The notes under the pieces: model-generated
The model's input: only the letters and a program-made list of their open reading frames with translations
Databases searched by the model: none
What the model was told of the DNA's origin: nothing
Shown here: in pieces, positions 37,641 through 51,325 of the stretch
Layout of the letters: each line of letters starts with the position of its first letter
How positions within the stretch are numbered: the stretch's first letter is position 1
Made by a program: the position numbers and the translations under genes
From: Gymnorhina tibicen
Lineage: Eukaryota > Chordata > Aves > Passeriformes > Artamidae
NCBI GenBank assembly: GCA_013399875.1
Contig: VXAZ01006779.1
Location: 1,209,648 to 1,273,647, forward strand
DNA: 64,000 nt
Direction of reading: 5' to 3'

Positions 37641-40251
37641 CAGCCTCCAAAAATCAGCTAAACTCCTACAGGGGAGAAGGGGACCAACACACTTCAAGAT
37701 TCACAGAACTGCATGAAATATAAGGTCATAGAGCAAGAACACTCATTTCCAGTTCTCTTTTCAGGTTTTGTAGGCAGCAGGTACCTTAATTAAAAAATAA
37801 AGACCAAACAGACTTTTCTAAAAGTGGAGCTTTGCTGTAACAAAGTTGACAAGTTTTGTGCACTGCACTCCATGTAAATACAAAGTGCAATAAATGCAAT
37901 AAATCTGCATATTTACCTGTTTTGAATAAGGCAGCAGCATTTGTCTGTTGCTGTAAAACTGTTAGATTTAAATTTGTGTAAAACAAAATAAACAGTGACA
38001 ATACATCAATAAACATTCTTCTCCATATAAACTAATCTTGATAACTGAGACTAGGCAGTTATTTATCATATCACCATTAAACTCAATATTTAAAGAAATA
38101 TCTGTATTTGAGGAAATAACAGAACTCATACTGAATATATTTAAAAAAAGAAAGTTAAAATTTTCAAACCAGATACTTTAATAGGAGTGTTCTAAACAAA
38201 AGTACTGGAGTAGCTAGAAGGAAGATCTTCTCCAAAGTTATCCCCAAAGTATTCAGAATCTCAGTAGTAAATTTTTTCTCTGTATAAAGCAAAGCCTTGT
38301 AACAAATTTTTAAGGTGTGACCATGATGGAAGTTTTTGCATACAGAGGAAATAGGTGTTTTTTTGGAAGACAACACTTCAAGTTACATATCAAAATTCAG
38401 CACAAAGAAACCCACAACCCTACCCAGTTTTACCAAAGCCAAGTCAGAGATGTGTTGAAGTATTGTTTTACAGTTCTCCTGGGCTGTGAACTCTTTATCA
38501 AAATATAGAGACTAAAAGTACGTAACGGTTCTTGTCTAATTCCCTGACTATTAATGTTTAAATGTGCAGGTGAGTTGAATTTCATCTTTCATTAAGTTTT
38601 AGGCAACAGCACAGTTAGGATTCAACCAGTTTAGATCTATCAGCATGTTGTGGAAATTAAAAAAAATATATATGGTCTTCATTGTGACACCTTTTATTCG
38701 GTAACTGCGTATTTGAAGTGATTTGTCGTTCCAAACATGATGTTGTAAATATTTTCAATTTTTTTATGTATTATTGCGAAGAAAAAAAGTCTATAGCAGA
38801 AAAAGAATTATAACAGTAACTTCTTCTGACCTTGCACAAAGATTCATAAGAGGGATACCTATGAAAATTTAAAGCTTCAATAGCATTATTTTTGGTGGCA
38901 CTGTAAACCATCCGCGTTCTTTAAAATTTTTTTACACAAAAGAGGAGAAAACATCTCAACTAGGAGTGGAAGTAAATTAAACAAAACCAAAAACAACCCC
39001 AGAACAATGCAGAATTTGCTGTTTCCCCATTGCAGCACACTGAAATTTTATCACTTTGGTAGAAAGTGGATTTTCCTTTTATAGCAAGATTCTATTATGT
39101 ATCTTCTTAGAATTATGTTCATTTACATCACAACCTTTGTTTTTTAATCTAAAACTCCTTCACTGAGAGCTCAAACAATCTGAAAGTTCTTTATTCTCAG
39201 TCATATCTTAGTCCTACTTTGGTAGCAGTGCTCAACCATTTGTGGCAGGTATACTGCAGAATCTTTATTACGCCCATCTGTTCAAATCTCTCCCTTTATG
39301 AGAAGTCACTATTTTAATAAAGTCATTGTTGGGATGAAGACAAACTGAAACTGAATGAAAGCAAGCTTTTTTAAATACATATTATTTTTTTTTTCCCTCA
39401 TGATACTGCAATTTTCTGTTAACAATTATAAAGGATTATTATTTTAAAACCAAAATGAGCTATGTACAAATGATATATATAAGCTAGTTGTCTTCAGCAA
39501 CAGGGTGGATAGGGAAGTATATTATAGGATTTATTTAAGGGGTTTTTTGTTTACTTCTAATGTATGTCATGAAGTCTTGGAAATAAAATTATAAATACAG
39601 TTATCAAAATGACATAATATTACTGAACTAAGAATCACCCACTCTCCATCAATACAGTTGGAAATTTCTGACCTTCTAAAGTTAGACACATGAGAAAATG
39701 CTCCCACTGATCCTGTTCATAAAAAGTGTTGTAGCTGTAAAACCAAACTTTGTTTTCTTATTCAGCACTTACAAGTCAACAAGCAAAGAAAAAGACAGTG
39801 GGTTCTGCACAAGTAAGTTGCAGCAAGGATTAGAAGGATTTCTGTGATTCAAGCTATGCACCTCATCTCTATTTTATACACCCACAATGACTCAATTCTG
39901 GAAAATAATGTGCATACTTAGTCTTATTAATATATATAAAGTTCACAGTAGGATTAAATTATTCATTAAAGTTCTAAATTCATTGGGTCAGCTAAATCCT
40001 AGTAACCAAGAAAACCATAGAATACAAAACATCTAATGAAAGGAGTATAAAGGGCAAATATCAAACACAGAAAGGTACTCAGAAAACCTAACAAAAGGAT
40101 CAGTCCATGAACAGCAAGCAGCATAAGGATAATTTTAGAAATGCAGCATTGTTTGCCAAACTCTAAAAATGAACGTCAAGAAAAATTGCCCTAAAAATAT
40201 CAAAACCCTGAATGCATAGTGCCTACTCTCAGAAGATCGAAAAATAGGGCT

Positions 40252-40322
40252 GAAAGTAGGAGAGAAAGAGTAGCAGGAGAGAAAGGAGAGAGTAAAAGTA
40301 GGAGAAAGTAGGAGAGAAAGAG
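40252..40322. repeat. Purine-rich minisatellite-like tract
   Basis: The 19 bases gaaagtaggagagaaagag at 40252-40270 recur exactly at 40304-40322, with related gagaaagg units between them. The tract is almost pure A/G on the plus strand. Confidence 0.85.
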
Positions 40323-43166
40323 AAGCTGAGAAATCTTCCACAGTCTTCACTTGTGAAACCTGGGGAATAATATGAAGCAGTGCTCTTGAACAAACATTAA
40401 AACCTGATCCTAAGAAATTAAGAGGAGCCAGTGTTAATATGAAAATATTATCAACAAATAGAGAGATCATTTAAATATAATATTGTCAGCAACAGCAAAG
40501 GCACAAAAATAGAATACATAAATCTGCACACTTGGGTTTGGATATCAGTGGGTTTGGATATCAAATTTCCTTTTTAATTGATGTTTTTGGCAGCATGTGA
40601 TGTCATTTTTGGTGTGGTACTGTGGCAAACACCACTAGTGGATCATGGTATAACAAAATAAAGACAGTTTGTGAGATGATCAAAATTACCCAGCAGACTG
40701 GAAGAAAAATCTTTTGTGAAGCCAGAAATATGACAAGATACTGGCTGGTACAAGCAGAATGTCTCTGCAGTCTTCTATCCCTTGAACAAATATAGAATAG
40801 CAATAAAAGAGGGGATGGAGAGAAGCTGTTGTCAGAAGCACACAGGAAATGTGAGGTCTGTGAACACAGCCCCTTAGCAAAACTCAAAGCAGCAAGCTGC
40901 CCTGACAAGACAGAGCAGTGTCCCAAGAACTAAAATTGGCCTGGCTTCCCAGAGAGGAAAGAATTATTTCCATGACTGAGAAAAAAAAAATATATTTCAA
41001 GAAGTATCTTGGATGGAATCTAAAATTGTGGAAAACCAGAATACTGAATGAGCAGTGTAAGACATGCAAGAATAAATATATAAATGCTTCAAATTTAGGA
41101 CTGCTGTACTGCCTGTTTTTACCAAGGTGCGAACTCATGTGCTTCAGTTTCCGATGTGTTTTGCACTCTCTGATCAAATAAATAGATGATTTGTTTACAA
41201 AAAGAGTATAAAAAATAGCAATAGTAGTATTTAGCATTACGTCCATAACAGTTGGAGAGAAAAGCTGTGAAAATAAGAATTAGAATATTACCTACCCTTA
41301 GAAACAGCTTCTTGGACTTATCACTTTACAAGATTTAAACCTGGTCCATTTCTAATACTGGAATTGTTGATTCAAACTTCAGAAGAAAAAACATATTTTT
41401 CTTCCTTGCTAACTTTCTTTAAGCCAGTGTTTACAGAAACGCTAGAGGCAAACATGTTCTTGGTATTCTTAGCTTTTAAGGTGGGCTGCAGCTCCAAGCA
41501 AATGCTGTGTGATCCACTTGCTGCTCAGATCAGACCCCAGTCTGAAGTTCACTAACTGCATTGATAATTAAACATTAGCATTTTCATCACGTGCCATGAA
41601 ATCAATTGATTTGTTATCTCTGTAGATCTATCTGATAGTGAAACTAAACCCCTTTTAAGTATTTGAGTGATCTCAGTGTGGGATTAGTTAAACAGCAAGT
41701 TGATGTTGCAAAGGCATGCCCTGAGAGAGGAGTAGCAGCAGCGAGTTCAGCACGAGGCAGAAGCACACTTATGGGGGCTGTGGAAGAGTCAAGGTCAGGA
41801 CAAAAAGAGAGAAATCCATGCAATGAGAGATTAGTTCCCGGGGCTATTTCTTTCTTTGCAGATTGCAAAAATTTTTTATAGGTGTAGCTCTGGGGATTTA
41901 TATACAGAAGACTTTTCATTTTCTTTTTCTTTTTCTGCCAGAATCTTTGTGAGCTCCACATTCAAATGAAAACTTTAGCAGTACAGAATGGATTAATACA
42001 GGATTATGAGAAGAAGATTATATTTCTGGGTCCTCTCACCTCTCTTTTTAAAATGTATATCCCAATATTACATTGCACATATTCAAAATGACTCCTTTAT
42101 GCACAGCCATATGTTATAAAATAGCTGTCAAAAGAAAATAATTTTTTAAAAGTAGCTGAGATTTGTGAAGAATTCTAAGAAGATTTGCTTAGCATATAAA
42201 AAATATTAACAGGGCTATTCATTAAAACTCTAAAATAATTTAGGATTTAAACGTGTCCTTACATCATGCACACTTCCTATTTGGCTTTTAGATCCAGTAT
42301 TACCTGACATTATATTTCTTTCTTTTCCTTCTTCAAATACTTCATGCCCTCTGACATTTTTGTGTAATAGAAATTCCAGCACAAAATATCACGGACTCTC
42401 CCTGCTCCTTTTATCCTAAGAACATTATTTCTCTAAGCTTTTCCAGTCACAAACATTTGGTAATCTGAAAGGTCTGATTCTGCTCCTACTGAGGTTCATT
42501 GAAAAACTTCAAATAACAGTCAAACAAGCTTTCCAGCTCTCTGAAAAACCTTTAATCCAGAATATTTTAAAAAGGAAAAACTCCTGTGTTCTTAAAAACA
42601 TAAAATAATAGTAGCTTTCATAGAGTTGACTCACAAAAATGTTACAAATGGTGAAATAATTAGGCTGCTTCTGCATGTTTTAAACATAACAAACTGTGAA
42701 TTCTGTTTTTTACCTAAGACATGCAATAAGCCTCACAACAGAAATGGCTGTTGTTACAGTCTGGTTAGATTAGTTTCTCTCTACAAGGAACTGGGCTGAG
42801 ACCCCTGTCCTTACTCTCCTGTGCTTTACTGCCTGTCTGAACACTGGCATCCAAAAGTTATACTTTCTTCTTATTATCTTCTTATCTTGCCTGATGAATT
42901 GCTAAATTTAAAAATCAAACATACTGTTTCTCACTTGATCCTCCAGAGAGAGTTAAATCTAAGAACTCAAAAAGATTAATAAACATCAAATTCTAACAGA
43001 AGATTTATTAGCATAAAATAATCTTTTCTATTTCTCTAAGCACAAACAATAGAAATGTTGTAAACCCTGGCATGGGTTAGACCTAATTTCTCTTTCTCAT
43101 TTCTGGGCAGAAGAGCTATTAATGTAGGTATCTCCTGTGGTAACATAATCAGCCATTTTTCATGGA

Positions 43167-43535
43167 ATAATAGAATCATAAAATGTTTTTTGTTAGATGG
43201 CACCTTAAAGATCATCTATTTTGAGACCCTGTGACGTGAACAGGGACACCTTCCACTACACCAGGTTGCTCAGAGCCCCATCCAACCTGGCCTTGAACAC
43301 TTCCAGGGGTGGGGCATCAACAACTTCTCTGGGCAGCCTGTTCCAGTGTCTCATCACCCTTAGAGTAAGGAATTTCTTCCTAATATCTAACCTAAACCTA
43401 TTCTCTTTCATTCTAAAACCATTCCCCTTTGTCCTGTCACTACATGCTCTTGTAAAAAGTCTCTCTCTATCTTTCTTGTAGGGTCCCTTCAGTACTTGAA
43501 GGCCACAACTAGGTCACCCCAAAGCCTTCTCTTCT
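43167..43535 (-). mobile_element. CR1 LINE, 3' end fragment
   Basis: On the plus strand it starts tagaatcataaaatg, the reverse complement of the CR1 3' terminus. It continues through recognisable CR1 phrases such as ccatccaacctggcc (43280-43294), acacttccaggggtggggc, cagcctgttccagtgtctca and tgtcctgtcactacatgc, ending near caaagccttctcttc. Only the last 370 bases or so of the element are present (C-terminal end of ORF2 and 3' UTR), a usual 5' truncation. The 86-codon plus-strand frame at 43221-43481 is antisense to CR1 and not a gene. Confidence 0.93.
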
Positions 43536-45746
43536 TTATAAAGGAAAGAATGAATAATCAGTCACAGAAAAAAAGGTTTTATGGAAAGTTCCTGACATTC
43601 ATTTTGATAATCCACACCATGAAAGACATGTGCAAAACTGAAGGTCAACAGTAAAAAAAAATGTAGAGAAATACATTCACTCATGTAGCTACTCCATGCC
43701 ATACATGTGTCTGTATCATGCAAGTATTAGGATAAAAAATATTTCTTTTTGTGATAAAGAAATTCAGAGAAAACACCAAAAAAAAGTGTATCTTTTTTCT
43801 CTGAAATCAGCTCTTGCAAAGTTCCTTCTGGCTCTTACCATTATTCTGCCAGTTTTCACTCAGACCTTCTCAAACCTGAGCCCATCAGTCAGGGATCGTG
43901 CCAAAGATGCTGAGTGAGAGAGGAGGAGTTCCCTTCTTACACAAACTGCTCCATGTACAGAAATAGACAAAAAAATTCTTCATGACTCCCCAACATTAGC
44001 GAGTAATTTTAGGGCTTATGAAAACCCCTTTCATGTTCTGTACATAACCTATGTTCTTCTAACTCCAGTTTGTTGCACCACTGCAGAGCAGGAGAGGAGG
44101 AACTGTGACTCATCCACCATGCCTTTCCAGAGATCAGAAATAAATGTCGCATAAATAAGCAAGGCCATTTAGGCTGCACTCCATTTTTCTGAAATGAAAT
44201 GTATTTTAAAAGCCTCTTAACAGGAATAAATGGAAACAGTATCTTAACAAGCAGCATTAAGCAGTCAATAATTCAATTAATCAGCCACTGTAAAAAGTCG
44301 AATATACCAGTAATTTATGCACCTACTGAAATGTGCAAGGTCAGCATAAGAGGGATATGAGTCACCTACCTTTAGAAAGATTTGAACCCCCCCTGTTACA
44401 TTGCACATTAGGTCCTGGCAGACCTTAAGCATAAATATTATGATATACAAGACCCCCAGACATGATTCAAAATGTAAGACAGCAGAACCACTGCATGCAG
44501 GTATCTCAATTCATTGCCAGATTCCTCCTCTTCCCCAGCAGCAAGAAAGTTGCTTCTCTCTTGCTGTGCCCGTAGGTGGTTAAATGGTTAGTTGCTTATT
44601 TATATTCACTGACCCAAATGATTCTTTAAAAAGGTGTGTATCTGCTTCCCCTGGGATCTCAAATCTAGGCATTTGACTGGAAGAACACTGCAACACTTCC
44701 CACTGGGTTAACTCCTTCTACCAGCAGGCTTACGTTTTTTGATGTCTTTAAGCAGATAGAACCCATCTTTTATAACTGGCATGAGCGTAAGCATTTACTG
44801 ACTTCCCTGTCACCTCTGTTTGCACAGAGATTAGACCTGCGCTTGCTTTATTTCAGGCTCTGCAAATTCAAGCAGAAGCAGATGCTTCACTTCACCTGTC
44901 TAATCTTGGCTCACAATTTTCTCTTCACAAAACATTCTTTTGGGATGGAGAATGTTTCACTCCAGAAGCCTGGGATACTTCTGTCTATCTAAAATTTTTT
45001 GCAGTTAATAAAGAACAGTATGTGGAATGAAAAATACTTATATACAATGAAGTATTCATGCAGCACTCATTTTAGTGTGGATTATTCTAACTGGATAGAC
45101 AGAAAAGCCTTATGGTTGATAGATATGAGAAAAGAGATTGTTGGGTTTTGAAGTTAAAATTTCCAGGTTTTTCACCAAAACTGCTGAATTAATCTGGCCT
45201 ATGGCTCAAACACATGTGAAAAATAAAGGTTTGGGTTTTAGCAACTCCATTTATCCTGCAAACATCAGGCTGGAAAATAGGTCAAATCATTTTACTGTTT
45301 TCTGTTTCACCACTGTTCCTCAGTTCTGAGACAAGGGAGACTCTTCAAGAAACAAGAGCCTTTCAGTCCATGCTGTCCAGACAGAGATTTAATAATGGAT
45401 AACAGTAACCAATCACTTTAATGAATGCAGCTGAGTCTGGTAGGAGCTGAACTAAAAGCAACAACTAATTTCAAAGACACTGGATAGAGAAACTTAACAC
45501 TTGCACTCAAAATTTTCTCTCTTACATTAGATTAAAAAAAAAAAGACAGTAAAATAAATTAAAACCAAATTAGTGAAAATACACATTCCATTAATGATGA
45601 CACCAGAAAGACTCTTATGTGAATCATACTTAAATTCACCTGAGCCTATTGCATAGTCCACACCTGGATATTTAAACCACAGAAAGGTTTATCTCCTTTT
45701 ACTAAAATCCTGACCAAAGACTTCTAGACAGGCATTTCAGGCTTAA

Positions 45747-45774
45747 AAACAAACAAACAAACAAACAAACAAAC
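45747..45774. repeat. (AAAC)n microsatellite
   Basis: About seven tandem aaac units followed by imperfect copies. Confidence 0.95.
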
Positions 45775-48700
45775 CAAAACAACCAAAACTAAGAAAATCT
45801 TAAAACAAACATACAAAACCTATTTGCCTTCACAGAGTTGAGAGACTTTACTGCATCAACAGCATTCTGCTTCAGGGAGCACTGGACTCAATAAACCAAG
45901 TATATAGTTTAATGTATTTATTTTCAGGGTAATGATCAGTCCCATTCCCACTACATCCTCTATTTATTGTTATTGTATAGCACTAGAAATGTATGTGCTT
46001 GTGCAAAAACAAGATTGCAGTTTGTCTAAGATACGTAAAATATGCTCCAGGTAGTGTATTTCTTATAAAAAAATATTTTAAGCATTTTTACTCTGAAAAT
46101 GTACTTTTTAATATGTTAGGGTGAGTCCTTAATACATATACAATATTTTACTCCACATGTGCTGAAACCAGTGAGACCACTAGTAAACAAGAAACTGAGC
46201 AGGGCTGGCCAAATTTGGACCTTATACAAGCATACACACTGTTGAAATATTGGTTTTACTGAAAACAGAAAGACAACAGCCTCTGCATTCAGTTTGGTCA
46301 GCCTTAAAATTTAGTGTAATCTATCTGGATTCTTCTAGCCTGTATCTGTTTTCTTTCCTTTTCCGGTGTCTTTTCACTCCATTTTCATTCCTTTATTCTG
46401 TTTATGAGTGTTTTAAAGACAGCACTGTAATTAAAACAATATTTTAGAAACCTGACTGTGCTTAAGATTTCAGAATCTTTTTTTCCTCCTGTAAGGATAA
46501 CTTTTCCTTCCATCTCCCCCAGAAACTCCCTGTTTCTTTTTCTTTATTTTGTAGTGTTTTCTTCTTCTAATAGTAACTTTTCCCCATTCTTCTTTCCCCC
46601 CTCACAATATATCCTCAAATTATTCAGACACTGATCCTCTCCTTACTTTTTCCTATGCTAAAAAACATAATGTCACGGCAATTGCTGTGCACACATTCCT
46701 TGCCAAATAATTACCATTCCCAGAGGAATTTGTCAATCCCAACAGACCAAACTGACTATAACACAGGACATGACAAGAAAACAGGTTTACCAGGACTGGT
46801 CTAAAATAAAGGGGTATTGTTTGTGTCTTGCACCTGGAGAATTGAAACTGGAATCAAAAAGTGTATGCAGAAAAAGGAAAGAATCATTTTTATGGTAAAT
46901 TTAACCATTTCAAAGCAAGATAAGTAGTTTTGCTGAGGGACCATTTCACTGAAATCTTTTCAAGTAATCTGCCCACAGTCAGGTATTTTCAAAAAGAAGA
47001 TATAATCTTGGTGCTGATCTGGTCTCACTTCTTTGTGGGAACCAGATGCTTATCTGCTCAAGCAGCCATGATTGTGATACCTCCTTATTCTTGTACCTCA
47101 TCTAATATGGGCTAGATCAGTGGTTTTGTTCAGTGATTTGGGGGAGTAGTCAATTTGTCATGGAACTACCTCTTTTTCTTAAAACTTGCCACTGCTCTAG
47201 AGTTTACCTCTGCATGTTTAAACTCTGAGAATGACTTTCATGTTCACAGTTAAGCACAGAAGAGCTTTCAGCTGAGCCTCTAAGCGGTACTGAGAAATTT
47301 ACAGGAGACATGATGGATTATTTCCATGTTTTTGCTCGACTTAGAATGATTTCTAACTGTTGTTTGCTTGGCAACCTTTGGAAGTCCATGCTTCTCTTGA
47401 AAGGATTCAGCTTCTAAGTTGCAGTAACAAATAACAAAAGAATTGTACTACGTTCCTTGCTTGAGCAAGAGCTCCTAGACTGTCACAGTCTTCTATTTGC
47501 CTATGTTTCAGGGCAGACATTGGAAAATTGCACAGAATGTCTGATGCATGTACTGAAGCCATTATTTAGGTACAGACTCTCAGCATAGCCATGCAAAAGA
47601 AATTAAGAGATATTTCTAACTTGTTGTTATGTTTCTAGTCCCCATGGCAGTGGAGCTATGCAGGCCCAAGTGCTGGTTAGGAACTTGTGGTGTGAGTGAA
47701 AGCTCCAGTGGCTCCTCTAGCACATTCCACACTCATCAGGTTGGTGCTATGTACAAACTATTCTGCTGAAAACTCACATTCTCACTCAAACAAAATTCCA
47801 ATAATCCAAAAGAAGGGTTTTATTCTGTCTTCATGTCTATTGTGTCTGGCTAGGACTCAAAGTATAATTAGCTGTATTATTCATTCACAGTAGCAGATAT
47901 TAGATCTTTCATGCTCCTGAAGTGCTTAAAAGAACAAGTTCAGGAGGAAATAGTGATATAAAGCATAATTCGAAACGTACATCTCGTGGAGATATTCCCA
48001 AAACACTCATTATGAGTTTGGATTTTTTAATGATATATCCTACTCAACAGAAGAGTAAGCTAATTATTACTTCCTAAAGCTGACTTGCTGTTTCTCTTCT
48101 CTAATTCCTATGATATAGATAACTGGGCAAGTGAAAAGGGCACAATTGCAGCAGACATGTTTTTTAGTCTCTGTTTTTAGATATTGCTGCTTTACCCAGA
48201 GAGTTTTATATGTATTGGAATTTAGACCTAGTATCAAAAATTGAATGGATATATAAGTCCTCAGGATGAACATTTTCAGGCTTATTTTCCAGAATAAAAT
48301 TCAGGGTACTGGCTTAATAATGTAATATATTGGTTAAGAAAATACAAACCAAATATTTATTCAAAGACAGAATTATTTGTTATAAAGAACAAGATTAATC
48401 ACATCTATAATCTTAGGATGATATTTTAATATATTTCCTCATTTAGTCTGTGACACCTCAGGACCCCATCTTGATACCTTACTTGACCCTGCAATATACT
48501 TGTGTTTTAGAAACTGCCGGTAGGAGGGAAAGGGAAACTGGGAAAGCAAAGACATAAGTGACCTCTGCTCTGCAAACAAATTACATGCCCTAAGGTGTGA
48601 TTGTCCACGGCACAAGTTCTTGCTTAGAGTGAATGGAAATAAAAAGAGAAAAATTTAGCAAAGTTTTTTCTCTGATTTTAAACTATTGTATAAGATAAAA

Positions 48701-49643
48701 AAAACCCCAAACCTCTCATGGTCTGAGCACATACTCAGTGTTTCAAATACATATTGTCAATGATGTAGCTTTGATTTGGACTGTAGAAAAGATCCAGTCT
48801 CTCAATAGGATACTGGGGCACAATTGTTCCTCATTTCACTAGAAACAAATCTTTTCATTTCTATCCACACTAATCAGGACCACCTGCTGTGGATCATGAC
48901 TTACTGTGAATGGAAAAGTTTCCTTTTGTAGTCCTCTGGTTTTTTTTATGTATTGGTGTAAAATAATGATGGATTTATTTTCTTCATGTGTGTTCCCTGC
49001 CACTTTATGAAATATGTCCCATGACACCACGAGTGATGAAGTAAATGTTCCCTCACGCACAAGTGTTAGAATGTTCTGGCATGCAAAGGGAACACAGTGA
49101 AGGAGGAAAGAAACTCTAGTCTTCTTTCCTCCTATTTTTTTCTTTGTTGTCTCTTCCATTGCTATTTATAGGCATACTTCAGCTCAAAGAGATTTGAAGC
49201 TAAAATTCACTTCTTGGCATCCTAAAGTCAGAATTCCTATCCAAAATACCATCGTTTCTATTTAACATTCTTCTTGTGAGAACCCAAATATTATCTGTGG
49301 CAATTCTGTCTCCCAGTCTCAGTTCTTTTTGTACTGGTACTGGCTATAGTGACATCAGAAATTCAAGGAAAGGTTTCATCAAAGATAAGCTGAAACCACA
49401 TATAGCCCTAAATTATAAGGTAACTGAACAGCGAAATTGCCAGAATATTTAGAGCAACCTAGTCTACTAGAGCAAAAGGAAATTTCTGAGACTAGGCAGC
49501 CTTAGACACAGGAGGTCTAAAATCATCTCCTCTGAAGCTTATAACAGTTAACATTTAATAGTTCATTCAGGTTACACTTCAGTATACATAAAAGAAAATA
49601 GAAACAAACTGAACTTTTTGGACTCCTGCAAGTCTCCTGTAAT

Positions 49644-49744
49644 TAGTTATACAGCAAAATAATAGTTATACAGCAAAATATATATAGTTATATATAATAT
49701 AAATATAAATATAATATAAAATATATAATAGTTATACAGCAAAA
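49644..49744. repeat. Three copies of a 16-bp motif around an AT-rich core
   Basis: The motif tagttatacagcaaaa occurs at about 49644, 49663 and 49729. Between the second and third copies is a tract of almost pure A/T (atata, aatata units). It sits about 35 bases from the 3' end of the adjacent CR1. Confidence 0.9.
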
Positions 49745-49779
49745 GAATTCAAAATGTTTTCCCAAATCTAAATTTCTGA

Positions 49780-51320
49780 CAGAATCACAAAATCACAGGA
49801 TAAGTAGGGTTAGAAGGGACCACTGGAGGTCATCTAGTCCAACCTTTCTGCTCAAGCCATCTCCCTTGTACCACATCATATCACATCAATCAGGATTGTG
49901 TCCAGACAGCTTTTGCGTATCTCCAGGAACCAGACTCTACAACTTCTTGGGGCAGCCTGTTCCAGTGTTCTGTCACCATCACGTTAAAGAAGTTCTTCCT
50001 CAATTCATGTGGAACTCCCTGTTTATCCATTTCTGCCCATTGCCTCTCATCTTATTGCTCAGCAGTACTGAGAAGAGTCCAGTTCCATCCTCTTGACACC
50101 ATCCTTTATGATACTTACATGCATTGGTAAGATCCTCTCTCAGTCTCTTCCAGGCTAAACAGTCCAGCTCCTTCAGCCTTTCCTCATAAAAGAGGGGCTT
50201 CAGTCCCTTAATCATCTTTGTAGCCCTCTACTGGACTTGCTCCAGGAGCTCCATGTCTCTCTTGTACTGAGGAGCCCAGAACTGGACACAGCACTCCGGA
50301 TGTGGCCTTACCAGGGCTGAGTAAAGGTGTAGGATCACCTCCCTCAATCTGCCAGGAACACTGTTCTTAATGCACCCCAGGATCCCATTGACCTTTGTGG
50401 CCACAAGGCCACATTGCTTGTTAATGGACAACTTGTTTTCTACTAGGGCTCCCAGGTCCTTCTCCACAGAATTGCTTTCCACCAGGTCAGCCCCTACCTG
50501 TCCTGGTCCATGGGGTTATTCTTCCTCAGGGGCAGGACCCCGGGTTTGTCCTCATTGAATTTCAGAAAGTTCTTCCCTGTCCATCTCTCCAACCTGTCGA
50601 GGTCCTTCTGAAAGTCTGTCTGCACAGCCCTCTGGGGTATCAGCCTCCCAGCTTTGTGTCATCAGTGAAAACGATGACACTCCTTGCTGAGGAGGCCTCT
50701 GCCCCTTCATCCAAGTCACTGATTAATAAGTTAAACAATACCGGGCCAGTACTGAACCTTGGGGGACACCACTAGTGACAGGTGTCCAATCAGACTCTGT
50801 GGCACTGATCACGACTCTCTGAGGCATGGCCATTCTGAAAGTTCTCAATAGACTTCACTGTCCACTTATCCAGCCCACACTTCCTGAGGTTATACATGAG
50901 GATATTGTGAGACGTGGCTTTGGAAGCCTTGCTGAAGTTGAGGTAGACAACATCCACTGCTTTCCCCTCATCTCGCCAGCCAGTTGTCCCATCACAGGAA
51001 GCAATAAGGTTGGTTAAGCATGATTTCCTTTTGGTGCATACATGTTGACTTCTCCTGATGATCTTGTCTTCCATGTGCTTAAAGATGGCCTCCAGAATTG
51101 GCTGCTCCATCACTCTTCCAGGGATTGAGGAGAGGCTGACTGGCTGGTAGTCTCCCAAGTCCTCTTTCTTGCCCTTTTTGTACATTGGGGTGACATTTGC
51201 TTTCTTTCAGTCCTCGGGCACCTCTCCTGATCACCATGACCTTTCAAAGATGATTGAGAGTGGCCTAGCAATGACATCCACTATTTCCCTCAACACTTTT
51301 GGGTACATCCCTTTTCCTCA
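49780..51320 (-). mobile_element. CR1 LINE, 5'-truncated, about 1.5 kb, with reverse transcriptase remnant
   Basis: On the plus strand it begins agaatcacaaaatcacagga (CR1 3' terminus) and runs through the 3' UTR, the ORF2 C-terminus and the reverse transcriptase domain to about 51320. There the start of the RT palm is truncated. Diagnostic CR1 plus-strand phrases include agcccagaactggacacagc (50272-50291), cttgggggacaccactag (50758-50775) and catgttgacttctcctgatg (51041-51060). No endonuclease domain is present. Stops, a frameshift and substitutions mean it is inactive. Confidence 0.95.
50000..51200 (-). pseudogene. CR1 ORF2 reverse transcriptase remnant
   Basis: Reading the minus strand, 50790-51185 is open for 131 codons and carries the CR1 palm sequence KKGKKEDLGDYQPVSL followed by KRKSCLTNLIASCDG. 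Motif A reads VVYLNFSKAS, so the catalytic aspartate expected before FSKA is asparagine. Motif C survives near 50651-50670 as FTDDTKLGG in another frame. Then 50228-50482 (84 codons) carries NGILGCIKNSV and SALVRPHPECCVQFWAPQYKRD, the RT thumb and C-terminal part. It ends in an in-frame TAG, after which the same frame continues (50000-50215) with MIKGLKPLFYEERLKEL. So there is at least one frameshift, one nonsense change and a lost catalytic residue. Confidence 0.9.
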
Positions 51321-51325
51321 TGAGG

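Larger units (their letters stand above)
29881..43166. other. Unannotated AT-rich sequence
   Basis: No gene is recognised. It holds an 80-bp-period tandem duplication at 33404-33554, an AT palindrome region at 32719-32783, a compositionally distinct segment at 37220-37640 and a purine-rich tract at 40252-40322. Open frames of 60-120 codons occur but have no recognisable motifs. Confidence 0.5.
43536..49779. other. Unannotated AT-rich sequence
   Basis: No gene or transposon is recognised. It includes an (AAAC)n array at 45747-45774 and an AT-rich repeat cluster at 49644-49744 just before the next CR1. Confidence 0.55.

Noticed and set aside
40884..41246. 120-codon minus-strand frame
   Set aside because: No recognisable domain, overlapping frames on both strands and a length expected by chance in 64 kb.
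41640..41960. Complex, moderately GC-rich segment considered as an LTR
   Set aside because: No TG/CA boundaries with a duplication and no remembered family sequence were found.
43221..43481. 86-codon plus-strand frame
   Set aside because: Antisense to the CR1 3' end fragment.
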